Assembly: GCF_921293095.1 (NCBI RefSeq) | Contig: NC_060254.1 | Location: 12,276,001 to 12,340,000 of the forward strand | DNA length: 64,000 nt | From: Ischnura elegans | Lineage: Eukaryota > Arthropoda > Insecta > Odonata > Coenagrionidae | Direction: 5' to 3' | Part shown: positions 35,382-49,100 of the stretch, piece by piece | Position numbering within the stretch: the first letter of the stretch is position 1 | How the letters are laid out: each line of letters opens with the position of its first letter | Position numbers and translations under genes: made by a program | The notes under the pieces: generated by a model | What the model saw: only the letters and a program-made list of their open reading frames with translations | Told to the model about the DNA's origin: nothing | Databases searched by the model: none

Positions 35382-36117
35382 CTTATTATAACCTGAATAA
35401 GTTGAACATCATTCTTAAATAACCTATGTTTTGAAAACAAGGTTGTTGGTTTTACTCTAGAGTAAAAATGGGTATCATTTAATAATAATGCCATGATTAA
35501 ATATTTCATCTTGCGTTTCGCCCTTCGCATACATTCCTCACGTACATGGGGCCGAGCTACCTGGCCCTCAGTCCAACCACTTCCACTCAGGCACCGCGAA
35601 GTGCCGCGGCTTTGCCTCGGGGGAGGCGAACCTTGACATTAAAATAAAATCCCGACTGGCTTTAATTGCTCCCGCTGAAATTCATGGCTCAACCACGCTG
35701 TAGCACTCATTAGTGCAATCATAGAATAGTGCTAACGCGACTAACAACCAACGGTTCGGCGAACTGAACGAACGAAAGGAAATGTCTATTTAATGAGCAA
35801 ATCGTATATACGACGGTAACTCATCTATAAAATGCGTAATCACTCATACATTTATATAGTTGACGTGAATAAAAAAAATCAATGTTTCCAATTGTCCTCG
35901 CACGGTTCTTTTCAAATATAAACTTATATGACACTTAAGTATTATCCTTTCAAAATTAATTGAATTATGGAGGCTGATAATTTGTGAAAGTCCATTGTAG
36001 GATACTTAGTGAAGAGAATTCAACGCAAATTCTTTCTTCATTGATATCATATTGTCCTTACGGTTGACTTAGGGTTTAACCATTACAGGGTCACTAAATA
36101 AACAAGAAGGAACGCTA

Positions 36118-36290
36118 TAGCCTAGTTGGTACATTGCTTCAATCCTGCGCGAAGGGTACCAGAGTCAAGTACCGGGTGAAAGCCTTCGAACCCCAAATCC
36201 CCCCCCCCCCCGAAATTTCCCAGTGGAAGGTGGCCATGAGAAAAAATTACTGACCCCTTACCTTGAATGCGAGTAAATCACGCGGCTGTT
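36118..36290 (+). mobile_element. tRNA-derived SINE-like head
   Basis: TAGCCTAGTTGG (36118-36129) fits RNA polymerase III box A, and GAGTCAAGTACC (36172-36183) is a box-B variant at tRNA-like spacing. The region then has a 12-C run and GGAAGGTGGCCATGAG. The cloverleaf is not intact, so this is a SINE remnant rather than a tRNA gene. The 3' boundary is a guess. Confidence 0.45.
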
Positions 36291-36413
36291 GCTTTCTCTG
36301 GGTTCAAATGGGTTCTATGCTCAAACGTATCCAAACCAATATCCGGATTAAAATCTCTTTGTAATGGTATATAGCAGATCACTACTATCCTTTTAACAGC
36401 ATATACTAGCTGG

Positions 36414-36571
36414 CAGTGGCGGATCTATGGGGGGAGGGCTAATGGGCTATAGCCCCCCTTGGGCATCCAATTTACACTAGATTGAATTGTAATTTTGTTC
36501 ATACCCTCACTACTGCTGGTAGGTTAACCCCCACTTAGCCCCCCCTTGTTCCTACCCTGGATCCGCCACTG
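36414..36571. mobile_element. hAT-type MITE with 7/8 target duplication
   Basis: Ends CAGTGGCGGATCTATGGGGG and (inverted) CAGTGGCGGATCCAGGGTAG are terminal repeats of about 15 bp. Flanks CTAGCTGG and CTAGCAGG agree at seven of eight positions. The 158-bp element carries inward-facing AGCCCCCCTT motifs and no frame of note. Confidence 0.8.
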
Positions 36572-39395
36572 CTAGCAGGCCATAACCGACCACCATGAAG
36601 TCACCAAGGAAAGCATGCTATATTCACACTTCAAAGAAGTTTGGTTAGGGTTATTTAATTCCACAGCAATAATAGATTGAAGGGAAAAACATAAACATGT
36701 ATTTGTATGCATTGTGCTGAATTTCCAGAGTTCTTGTTAAAGTGATGAAAACATAGTACGCTGTAGAATATGATGTACAGATCGAGCAAAGACAATCTTT
36801 TCCATCAGTAAGGCTTTACGATCAAAATTAAAATATAAGTCTCTTATTTGCTTCAATTTCACAATTTATTAATTTCTTATCGCATGGAAGAATCGACTTC
36901 GTTTTAGGAATATTCCTCTTGAGCACTTCGAAGGTATGTACAAATATGATAGCTATGGTTCATACCGGCCAAAATGGCAGACAATATAGAATATATTCTA
37001 CGAACGAAAGTAATTATGTCGATTTATATTTTTTGTTAATTTATTTGCCACATTATTTGATTTTTAATATTTATATGACCTTTCCATGTGTTTTCATTTA
37101 TAGGAAAATTGTTCGATCACTCATCGTGAAAATTATTTATGAATTCAATTCTTGATATTTATGGCATTTTCAAACTCAAGATTAGTAAGCCAAAGTTAAA
37201 AACTTAATGAGTTATTATTACCACGACGAAATAAACTGATTATGAATTACCTTAAGTGCCCACCAAAACGCTACCGAGTTTTATAATTATTTTCGATTTA
37301 AAATGCGAAAAATCAAACTCGCAGTTCTATAAAACTTCCTAAGAAGACGTATGAAAGAGGAATTTTGTAAATGCCTACACGTTAACCAGCTTGTGAGCAA
37401 AAGGCAAAAAAAATTCACAAGTAATTTCAGCTTCAACTGCCGACCTTGAAGAAGTGCATAATGCATTCATGGCAGTTCGGATTCGGCACCAGCACATAAG
37501 GATCAATGACTTGGCACTCTTTCATCCATTTTCTAATGAGCGTAAAATAGTATCCATTTATAAATATCGCCAAGCGAGCGCAGAAAGGTTCTCAGATGAA
37601 AAAATAAATGAAATAATTAATGCTAATGTTTTTTACCAAGCCCCTGTTTCTGAAGAAAATGGCCAAAATTTAAAGCCCTGCCGATGAATACTAGTAGCTA
37701 CAAAAGAGCAGCGCCAACGATGAACAGATGTGAGTTGTAGGTTGGCAGCTGAAGCTGAGAGCGTTAATCACACGCTACCAAGGGAATTTGAATTCTAATC
37801 ACGCGAGTATCTGTAAGACAGGTGGCACAATTCTTTTGCCCAATTCTCTATGTTGAAAAATCGAATGGTTTGGGCATGATAAAGTCACCCTAAAGCAAGT
37901 AAATTCACAGGACGTCATTATCCTAGCATAATACACTAATTGAGTAATAACGTGGGAAGAGTCAGCAGTTAAGTAGAGACATGATATTATAATGATTACT
38001 TCACTGTACCAATTTTCTTTTCTACTGAGCACGTAATAGCTGATATCCCCGAACTCCTAACTTAATCATGTGCGCAAGAAGAAAGTCTGAATCTTTTTGA
38101 ATATAAGAGTATCCGACGGTTACACAGTACCCAACTAGCTGGTTAAAGACGTAAAGCCTTATGTTTTAAATTATGATACTTACCGTGTTCAGTTGAAATA
38201 TAAAATTTCTCAAAACCGACGAAAAAGTGTTGCCTAATGTTGCAGAAGAAGGTTCAGGAAAAAATTGCACTTTGGCAGACCAATAGCAGAGCATTTATGC
38301 ACAGAACCATTTTATTTGTTTAAATTACATGTATATATATTTATTTAAAATATCTATATATTATATATTTGAGATACTTAGTTCCCAACGCTAATAGTTT
38401 ATTACAAATCCCCTTAAAATTTACAAAATATTTCAATTTATACGGGGGAATAAAGCACGAATATTGGCTAAATGCTTCCTTTGAAATATTTAAGATAAAG
38501 TAATACTAAGCAGAATTATTGAATTAAATAAGAAGGAAAAAAGATGTAGCAAAATGATTTTTTATCCACAAATTAAGAACTTGTGCCAGTAATGGTTACT
38601 TGAGTCTATTACTGTAACGGTGGGGAATATGGCTTAAATTAATGCACCTAATGAAGTGGAAATTCAATCACCGATGATAAAACTGAATAGCCATGTCGGG
38701 GAAGCAGAAATGGCAAATCGTATTTTGAAGAGGAAATGTGTATGAATAAACCATGAATGACGAATAATCGATTTATGTGCTTGTGATACCACACTCACAC
38801 TCCCTAGATGTCATAGTAATACCACATACATGTTTTGTAATTAATTTGTAACCGAAGATTAGAGAAAATGCTTAAAGGATTGAAACTATTACAAAAATTA
38901 ACTTCGGAAATTTTCATGAAAACTAAGAAGTACACAGAGAGCACTAAGAACAAAATGATAGGTTAATAGTATACACAAATAAAGTTCTTTTTATAAGGAA
39001 GACCATGGAACTGGAGCGCAAGAATTGAAATTTTCACGAAAAAACTCAGACTAAAATGACGAAAAAATCAAAACTTATTTTATGTGAAATTCAGGCTAAT
39101 TTTTGGTCAAGAACGACAATACTAAAACCAAGCAAAGAACACCATTTAATCCCTAAATAACTTCCTCTTCCTTTGATTGAACCATGCCATACAATATTCC
39201 TCGCCTTTGACTACTGCCGCTAAATCTGGGTCCAAAGCAAAAATCACAACGTGCAAAGAAGAGTAAACACAGGTAACTTTTCATGCACATAATTCATAAT
39301 ATATCCAACCATATTTTTAGCACATATTGCCTTAATCACGGTCAATACTACGAAGTTATCAGTTGAGGAAAAATAACCATTTTTGCTGCCTACCA
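36572..39395. other. Gene-free AT-rich DNA
   Basis: No gene or complete element recognised. A short AT microsatellite-like stretch lies at about 38328-38372. Confidence 0.5.
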
Positions 39396-39511
39396 CTTAA
39401 CATTCAATCGTCGACTAGTTTCAATAAACCGCATCATTTTGAAGACAAGTCGAAATGATACTAGTCTTGAAAATGATAGTGTATCGTACTAGTCGACGAT
39501 TAAAAGTTAAG
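39396..39511. repeat. Foldback hairpin with ~48-bp imperfect arms
   Basis: The left arm (39396-39445) and right arm (39463-39511) are reverse complements with interruptions; both contain AATCGTCGACTAGT and CATTTTGAAGAC or CATTTTCAAGAC. The 17-base loop reads AAGTCGAAATGATACTA. No coding capacity. Confidence 0.75.
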
Positions 39512-39706
39512 TTGCTAACAGTAAATTTGTTATTTTTCCTTAACTTGAAATTTGAATTATACAAGTTTAAGGTGTAAAAAATCAGTGCACGAAGTTATCA
39601 GGTTGTGTAATCTTTTAAATGGGCACGAAATCCATCTCGTTGAGCTTAATGCATTAAAATACAAGGTACGGTACCTATCAGGCGTTATTTTGTGGAATTG
39701 CTTCAT

Positions 39707-39894
39707 CATAGAATAAAATAAAATAACTTTGTTTTATCCCACATTTTATTTTAAATAGCACGACCCGGGTTTCAATATTTAGTGTTATCATCAGGTAATC
39801 CTGAATCCTGATGATAATACTAGATGTTGAAACCCGGTCGTGCTATTTAAAATAAAGTGCGGAATAAAAAAAAGTTATATTATTTTATTCTATG
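39707..39894. repeat. Long foldback with ~88-bp arms and 11-base loop
   Basis: Left arm 39707-39795 and right arm 39807-39894 are near-perfect reverse complements over almost 90 bp. The right arm contains CCTGATGATAATACTAG and GAAACCCGGTCGTGCTATTT and runs into an AT-rich AATAAA-like tail. Transcription across it would give a long double-stranded RNA. The family is not recognised. Confidence 0.85.
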
Positions 39895-42800
39895 CATTCA
39901 AATGCCTAAATCAGTTCATTTCAATGGCAAAGAGTAAAGAAAAACACAGTATAACAACGAAGAAGACTCACAAAGAAAAATGCAGTCCACTTTTCAATGA
40001 GTATGAATATATGGCTACTATTTAAAATTCTCCCCGCCAGCTGAAAAATGAAGTTAAAAAATAAAATAAATATACAAAACCATGCAAACGCCTCCCTTAT
40101 CCCTCCCACGTAATCCGATTCCCGAATACTGTAAAGTGGTCACTCTTACCCAAATATCCAGGGCCTCCTTACGCATGAGAGAACGATGCAGGGCGCTTTA
40201 ACTCCCTTGGGAGTGGGCTAGAAAGAGGACTCATGATGGAAACGAAAGGTTAATTAGGGCGGCGGAAAAATGATTCAGCCTTTTCCTCATGAGGATTAAG
40301 TTTCAGTATGTTCGATTTTCGGAGGTTTCGACTTCAGCCGGCCAAACAGTCCAGTCATTGCTTCAAATGAATCCAATTTAAACTAGGACAGGCTCAGTCA
40401 TTTTTCAATAGTCTAGATCCTTCTAATGTTTAACTTGAAAGTAGACCATACTTTTTACAAGCTCTCCTGAATTCGAACATAGAAAAAATCCCTGTTCACG
40501 AAATTCTAATGCGTGTAAGAGAGGAGAGGAGCATATAATTCAAGATTAAATTTATTTAACATGCTATTATCGCTCTAAGAATAAAAACTTTGTTTAGGTA
40601 CAAAACACTCCCATTATGTTATTTTACTTGTCTCCCATAATACAATATTCAAATAAGTATCTACGTACACCTCTGATGCGGGGACTCCACAATCTGAGCC
40701 TGATTGTAAGTAAAACAACAGCTCGAAAGTCTATAAAATAAAATGCAACCGTCTGATTTGAAATAAAAGAGTGTCAGCAGGGACATTGTACCTCTTCATC
40801 TAAAATTAAATTTGAACACAGTTAATGCAGAACCGCAAATTAATTGAAACCTCAGTCAAATGCTGATTTTATTAATAATAATGTTTAAAAACACATTGGC
40901 GTAATATTTCTGCGGTCAAAATAAAAAAGTGAAACCATAACATGTCATTGAAATTAAGAAATATAATGTAAAATCATTAAAAATGAGAAATATTAATCAT
41001 TTAATGCCGCAAGAGTTTTCAAACTGAAGACAATTTCACCCATCCGTCCTTATCAGTCTTTGCTTATTTGGTGTCGTGATGATTTGTAATAATTGATAAG
41101 CAGCCAGGCTATTTTTTAACTGAAGCATAATTCCAAGTTCAATGTGTGACTAGCATTAACAGCAAATTCTGCAAGAAAAGTAATGCAGTTTTGTATCGAA
41201 CAATTTCCTCAGCATTTTCAGAATTATCTTGATGTAAAAAAAACCGGAACTCCGCCTTCACACACGAACTAGGAGGTCTGCTACACACGGGATCCCAAAG
41301 AGCGCCTATGTGACTCCGTATTCCCTCGGGTTATTTGTTGACAGCGTACAGTTGAATTCCCAGCACATCCGACTCTACTAACAAAAAAACGACTCACTTT
41401 AAAAGCAAATTTCGCCGTCCTGAGACACATTTTTCCACGCCAGCGATGGCAGATAATACTAGCGCGCGAAATGATAGGTTTTTTCGAAGGTTACTCCAAT
41501 GCCATCTCAGGAATTGTTCGTGTAAAGAGTCGCGTTTTCTTCTCAATTCTTCCACTGAAAAGAAAGTAAATACCTCTCTGTCTTCTCCTTTTCCTTCTCT
41601 CTCAGACAATTTCTCTCGTCATTTTTTCTCAGACCTCTTTCGAGTATAAGCAAGGCCTGCCGTGGTATTCGATCGACGACATACGCGCCATTAAACCGCA
41701 ACAATCGTTTTTTTTGCATTCTTATTTTTTAACTCCTTATCCACTTTTTCCACCGCGAATCATGATTACCGATGAGATAGGGTCCTTCTGATGTGCAAAA
41801 TAGTTTCGTGGATCCGGAAGGCATTCATTATTCAAAACGGATGAATTCGAGGAAGATAAATACCGGCAATTCTCCACCTCAACAGCGCGGCATAATTCAT
41901 TGAACACCTCTTTCCCACCCCAAAAATAAAACTCACATTTGCATAACCCGGTGAAACCATTTCTTTTATCGCGAGTTATTTTTGTTCCCTGTCCTTTTTT
42001 TTCCCCAGACCACGACGCAGAACGTAAAAAAGGGAAAAGGATCGGGCAGGTAGCGTACGTACGTAACTCATTCGAGAAGGGACGAAGAGCGAGTATCCAT
42101 CTACGTTTTTTTTTACTCCTTTTATTTATATATTTTTCGGGCGTCCCTTCGCCATGCCATCACACGCTGTCCACCCGACAGACCCTTCCTTCCTTCCCTC
42201 CTCACCTCTTGCCAGGGACCGTCCGAACGTATTCGGGAAATCGTCGATGTTCTCTCGCAGGAATATAAAAGCCGCTCAAAACGGACCTGAGGCTGAGGCG
42301 ACGACGTTACTGGTTTGTCATTTTTTTCGCACATGTGAAAAGCGCGAACGGTGAAAGTGTAAGAAAGGGATGTCTTATGCTGGAGATGATCAAGATTAAG
42401 TTTACCCAAGACAAGCGAAAGTGAATGAAGTGAAGACGACTGACCACACAGCATTTCTCCAGGAAAAACAACATTTTGTATTTGAAAAATAAATCTGAAT
42501 GATTTCGGAACCAATTCTGAATCATTTAGGTGATTCTTTAAGCCGTATATAATGCATAAATTTCGTTGGAAATTACTAAAAATTAGAGACACGGATGAAA
42601 ATGTACGTCCAAATTGCTAAGTTTCCACTCGAGTTTTATGAGAGGATAATGTTTAAGCTATCAGTAGGATATGTGAACTATAATGACTGTAAAATGCAGA
42701 GTATATCCAATTTCATTTTGTTACATTAAGAGGCCGCAGAATTTAAATTTACCCTTTTATTTGAATTTTCAAGGTGCTATTATTTTCTTTTTGGAATTTT

Positions 42801-45139
42801 TTAGTGGAAAAAAAATTCATTACCTGCATTCAACGTATTAATGTGACCGACCAATATTTTCAAATCTTCAGTTTCACTACTTAGGCAGCAAAGATAGCCA
42901 TAGAACAAGCTGCAACCATGATAGATAAAGGGAAGCCGTTAGGTTTGCAAAATGAATTACTGTCATTTCCAATGAGAATTAAAGGTATCCAAAGGATATT
43001 ATTGAAGTGAAATCCATTCTATTTATGTCGATGTAGCTACCTATCATTATGCTGCTATTGTTTTTTCGAGAAACTCTGCTTGAGGTTAAGGTTTTTTAGG
43101 CGTCTCATGCAAGCTATATATAGATTGAAGTTTTAAAATGTATTTAATGGCGTTAACACCAGAATATCAAACGAAATTTTGATAGACCGTCGAACACTCT
43201 CTGGACTAAGATGAAAAAAATTTTAATGGAAACATCAATAGGGGTGCAAGCGTAAACTCAAATGAAAATTAAAATACCGTGGCAGGAATGAATGAAGCCA
43301 AAATAACGACGAAAAAGAGTGCCCAGAAAGGGAAGAAGCCCTTTGAGGATAATCTCGGGAGAAGAAAGAATCTTGCTCTCTTGAATTGAAAATACGTTAC
43401 CGACGAACTTGAAGGATAAAAGCAAAATCTGTTTACAATTTCTTTTGCTTTTAAAATGTCCGTGAAAACAATACTCCCTACCGTATTGGCTACAAGCTTC
43501 TTTTTCGAGATGAAATTCTGATAGGAAGCATTACCTACTTCGTAGAACGTAGCTTGTTCGAATCTTATAACAAGGCCATAAATTCATGTAACACTGTATT
43601 AATATTGCAAAACATACTTTCCTGTTTAAAAGCTTGAATGTTTTGTCTTTGATCGGCGATTAGAAATGCGTGAGCGATGTTAATTTATTTATATTGTTTA
43701 GGCCACTACTTCTCTCGACGTGTCATCCAAAGTAAAAAGGTATAAACTGTTAGAAAATTCAGATAAATTGCTTTAAAGCCGGAATAACATATGCGTTACA
43801 TTAGTATTATGGCAGAAGTACATATTTTTAAGGAATGGGATGAATTTAGAGATTGAAGAGGAGTTAAATCAATAGTCGAGCTTTCTTGATGGAATGGAGA
43901 CATGATAAAAAATAAACATAGCAGTATTGCACAATAAATTCGCCAAAAATTACAACTTGCCTCGGTCTTTTTTGTTATTATCTCTAGGATCAAGATAATA
44001 CTGGCTATATGAAGTATCCCGTTTATGTGAAAGCCTAATTAAGTTTAAAATTGTGCCATGCTTTAATGAAATTGTTATTTTTTTACTAAGGATGCTTATT
44101 TATATGAAAGATTAAAAATAAATATATAAAATAAGTATCCATAGGATGAACAGAACACTGGGTATCAGAAGTATTCCATATGCATGATATCCTAAATAAG
44201 TTGAAAATTAAGCCTAAAGATTTTTTAATTAATAGTGTTTATTTATTTATAAGAAAGGTTTTATTATGCTTGATAAATCGAAGTATTTGTGTGAATTTCC
44301 GCTAGTAAGAATGAAATAAGTTTAAGATCACTTTCTGAAGAGGCTGTCGAATGGAAAAGTGGAAAAGGTGATGATATAATAATTCGAAGAAATTATTCTG
44401 GAATCGAAGGAGGCAAGGGCAGCAAACGCGCGATTGAGAGAGAAGGAGACCGGGGGTTAGAACATCCTCGACGTGGTCCCCGTGGCCTGAAAAGGATATC
44501 GCCGCCGCCACTACCGGTCATATCGCTGGCTGAAATCACAGACGAAACGGGGGGCTGTTTATCAAAAAAGTTGGCGTCGGTGTCGAAACACACTCGGAAT
44601 TCCATTCCTTCCCCATTTTTTCTCCACCTCACACTGCCCGCGCGAGGTTTTTGGCGCTTGTCTGCAGGACTACGAGATGGCGCGGGACGTGAGAGTTTTT
44701 TTCAATTTTTATTTCTACCTTTTTTTTAATCTCGAAAAAGTCGGAGTGAGGGAGGGAGGTTTATAAAAAAAAAGCGAGAACTGTCCACCTCGTTTTCGTA
44801 GCCACGGTGGCGTTTTGGAGGAGATGATGTATGTCCCTCGGAAGAGGGTGTTGAAAAAAAGTCCCCGTAGTATCTCACCCGGATCGCCACACATGAAAAT
44901 TCCCCCCACCCGGCCCGGGGAAAATTTTTAAGAAGTATATGTATTCGTCGTGCATCGCGAGCGCACAAAAGGGATCCCATCACCTTCCTCACACCCAGCC
45001 TCCTTCCCGTTTGTTGCGAAGGATTGAGGATGGCAGCAGTTCTCCTTGTGAGGAAGAAAAGTTTTAAAGCCGAGCCTCCAAGGCTCCGTTGTGCTGCGTC
45101 CCGGACCATTCTTATATTTCCCCCCAAAGTCCCATCCCA
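39895..45139. other. Gene-free intergenic DNA
   Basis: Mostly AT-rich without a recognisable gene. About 41270-42300 and 44400-45130 are richer in G+C and contain overlapping frames on both strands, without domains. Confidence 0.5.
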
Positions 45140-45665
45140 CACCTGTCAAACCATTCGGACACATTTTTTCCCCCTTCCTTCCTTGTACGTAATCCTTCTC
45201 CTTCATCCGTTATCTGCCTTCATCCTTAAACTCTCCTCTCTCCCTCCTACACTTATCTCAGGACTTCGATCTCGGGAAACCATTCGCTTTTTCCCTCTCC
45301 CTTCTTTTATTTTTCCGAGGCAAAACCACATTACCATCCCTTTCTTCTTCCTTCCTTCCTCTCTCGCGCTGTGCGAGTCTTTGCCTCACTTCCAGCTCAC
45401 GCACACACTAACAGCGGGAGGAAAAAAAGAGATGGAATGAGTTAAGCTCCCAACTCTTCTACCTCTGCTGCCTTAACCTTAGGGCTTCGCGATGCCTATC
45501 TTAGCTCTTTTCCTCCCCCCCTCCTTTCCCGCATTCACACAACACACACCTCACCCCTTCCACTACCTACCCCTTCTCCCCCTCCCCTGCCGTAACAATG
45601 CGCCCCCTCCCCTTCCCATCTTCCCTTGTCAAGCCTCCATGCCTTGCTCGCCCTTTTGGCCACGA
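45140..45665. other. Pyrimidine-skewed tract
   Basis: The plus strand is overwhelmingly C and T over about 500 bp, with repeated CTTCCTTCC, CCCTCTCC and CACACAC runs. The open frame through it is a low-complexity Ser/Pro/Leu sequence. Such tracts can form triplexes or mark promoters; nothing here decides. Confidence 0.6.
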
Positions 45666-46110
45666 ACGGATTAGGGTTTTGTGAGCCAGGAGTGAGCAGC
45701 GGAATGAAGTTTTTTTATATTTTCTTTCATTCATTTTTATTCACATACGAATGTTTCTTCAGAATCTGTCCTATATCTTTACCTCCTTCCAATTTTGGGT
45801 TTGTTTTGTTTTTAATGATTGCAAAAAGAGGAAAATAATAATTGGTTGTCATGAATTCTGATTGCAAATTAAACAAAAAATAATGTAAGAGAAAAAATAC
45901 TACTTTGGTATTAAAAAAGGGAATTGTTTGGAAAAAATAAAAAATAAATATGAATAATAAAACATAAAAAATGTAAAATGCCTTTTTTACATTACTTGCT
46001 CTAATCTTTTCTTGGTACCATAATTCCACGACACACGCCCACCCCTCCAACTTGAAATTGTCAAACTTGAAACTTGATAAGGTCAACAACGCCATACATC
46101 ACCACCATTC

Positions 46111-46152
46111 CCTTGAAGAAGTGACCATCAGTCGGTTATGAAACGTCGGGGT
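46111..46152 (+). mobile_element. Solo terminal-repeat fragment like the Penelope-type element at 58.4-58.8 kb
   Basis: ATTCCCTTGAAGAAGTGACC is followed by a GGTTA and GAAACGTCGGGG block. The same order (TTCCCTTGAAAAAGCGACC, GGTTG, GAAATGTTGGGG) marks the right terminal repeat at 58698 and, inverted, the left one. No reverse-transcriptase remnant was readable next to it. Confidence 0.5.
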
Positions 46153-49100
46153 AAGTCCGATATATCACGCGGCATAACCTATATATCACTATTTAATGGT
46201 CTAACTTTGCTCTGAATTACTTGTTTACTCTATGTAAAAATTGATAGTTTTAATTTTTGTTTAAAAAACCACACTAAGCACCGAAAACGCTGGCCATTTT
46301 GCAAAATACATTCTATTGTAAACTATCTGGTCGGGTGAGCCTCCCTGGAACGGCAAAATCTTTCGAGCCACCGGCGCAGCCATCAAGAACGTGATAATTT
46401 CTCTGAGAATAGAAGGAGAGAGAAGTCAGCGAGGAAGGAGTCCTCTCGCGGAATAAACGGACTCCACGTATTTTTGATTGCGTGTCCAGAGAGTGGGAAA
46501 GACATGTGCCGGCATATTGAGACGGCGAATTGCAGTCGTGTTGAACATGCGCGACTCTAAAAAAGAAACTGGAAAACCGTGTCGTTAATTGGCTTCTCAT
46601 GTGTAAATATAAACAGTGTGTTAGAATTTCATTTTCATTCATAATTCAAAAAATAAATAATATAATCCAATACAAAGAAAAAATGTATATATTTCAATTA
46701 TCCACTGTTTTGAAATTTTTTATCCATAAATAGGAACAAAAAAATGCTATAATGAGTTTAGTGCAGTGTCACATTCTCTATCTCTACCGACGCACTGTGG
46801 TCCAAAGACGTCGAAATTAAAGTCATACCTATACCCAAAAATGACCTTTTTCCTCCAACAGTTTGACGATAAACCAGTAATAGGACAAGCCTTGTTACTT
46901 CTATTAGTGATAGTAACAGGTGCCTGGGGATGCAGTAGTTGGCATAAGCCAGTCTGAAAGTGAGCGCACTTAAGACTTCCGGTGTAGTCTTAGTGCGCAG
47001 CTAAATAAAACCGATAAAACTCAACCACACAACCCTATTTCATCACTGCTTCTACTCATATTTGAGTTTTGTAAACTGGAAATAAGGAAATAGTAAGTAT
47101 TCAAAAAATTAAATTTAAGACAAAGTGTAATTTTCATGTATTTTAATTTTTAATAATTTGGATTGATAAGGTTTTTACGATAATAATACATAATTTCAGA
47201 ATTAGCAAAAATCTTGATTTTTGAAGTCCCAACCTCCACATGGTAATCAGCGACCATGGGAACCAATGTATAATGTGTATAATTTACTTTGATTTTGATT
47301 GGTTATTGTGCAGTGGCCTTATCGTTCATTGACATCAGGATATCATTGCCATCATGCCTCATCCTTGTCGATGTCAGAATATGATGAAAGTGATGCCTTG
47401 ATGACGATGGGCAGCCACGGAGTCTTCCTGCCTCTAAGCACCGTGAGCTCGAATTATGTATTCTAAGTATTAACGAGGCACTATAAATTGAAGTAAAATA
47501 TGAATAACCGTAATAGTTTGCCGTAATGAGCCAATGTTCAGCTTTTTGTTCCAACTAAATGCTTCTATAAAAATCAATGGGGTAAAATACTCAAATATGC
47601 ATTGTAAGTATAGTTCACATATGCCTATGCCTGACAAATGTACTGCCTACTCAATAAAAACATAAGATAGCATTGAATTCAAGCTCCGCTACTATTCACA
47701 CACAGCGATTTTCAAAATTTAACTTTAGTTCGGGCAAAAGCATCAGTATTGATGGACAGAATGTATATTCCTCATCCGGCCGATGTATGAAGGCAGAATT
47801 TCCCGAGTAATAATTAGCTTTTTAGCACGATTTTCTCAGTGTTCAATCTTACACTAGCCTTCACTATTCATTCCAACAGTTCCCTTTCCGAATCCTTCTT
47901 GTCTCACATCATCTCTTTTTTTCCACGTTTTACCAATAAATAGAAGCTTTACAAGTAATTTGGTACAACTATTATGTGAGTGAAAGATTAAAGCTGGCTG
48001 CGTGTTCAATAAAGAATTCTTGGACTGAATGGCTTTCTTTATCTTTCGAAAATAAGTATCATAAAAAAACGGAGCAACCCATGCATTCCTTCCTAGGTGA
48101 TACGTGATCGAATCAATAATTATCGTCATATTTTCTGTTGTTTTTTTTTAACGAGGCATTAGATTCTTTAAAAAATGGTGCCAACGAAGGTAATTTAATG
48201 TAATAATTTCAGAATGTCCTTATACTACAATTATTATTGCGACATTCCTACGTTAGATAAATAAATGCCTTTCATCACGAAAAATTATTCCATATCATTA
48301 ATTTCAATGAATAGTTTGCACAAATCAGTCAGGATTGAAACTAAGATAATATCATCTGAAAAACCAGTTTCTGTATTGGTTAGACGAAACATATTCTCCC
48401 GTTACTCATTCCTTCATTTCTTTCTTGCGGGACTTGCTTTAAACTCTAGCACAATCATTATTAATGTAAAGGGGCTGACAATTCCATCATCTTAGATATT
48501 TACAACTGGATTGGATTTTAATAATTATGATGTGTACTATACGCGAATAATGGCTTCCTTAGTCAGTCAGATAGTCAGCTCTATATTTACGTAGTTCACC
48601 ACAGGTAGGTATCAATTAAGTAGGAGTTATGGATTACGCCCCTACGCTATGTTCAGTTGTTTTCATGTCATTTTTTATCACGGGAAGAACATGGTCACCT
48701 GTTCGAAAACGTTGAGAGAAAAGAGATGATTTGCGAATGGTCGATTCTTACCAACATGTTCCTTGTCTACACCAACAGAGAAAAAAAGGCACCAAACGCT
48801 TTAGGAAAGAACATCAAAAGAATCGCCTAACTGTTCGATCTCAATCATCGTTTCTTCATTAAACAAACTCGTAGTTCCGGTTTCTTGAATAAAGTTTAAC
48901 ACAGAATGCCAGGCGTAAGTATATGTGGCAGGTGAATAGAGATGTAACTCCCTAAAAATATATAATTCGTCCGATTACCTTTCTCCGCCGTGACTTAGTA
49001 CCTACCTACGCTCTCGTTCCTTGCTCCTCTAATAACAACGTACCACTTAACACTCCCTTCTCTCCACGCAAACCATTTCCACAACTCAGGCATACAGCCT

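Noticed and set aside
39807..39840. CTGATGA...GAAA pattern, considered as a hammerhead ribozyme
   Set aside because: The bases between the two core parts do not form stem II; the pattern is explained by the long foldback.
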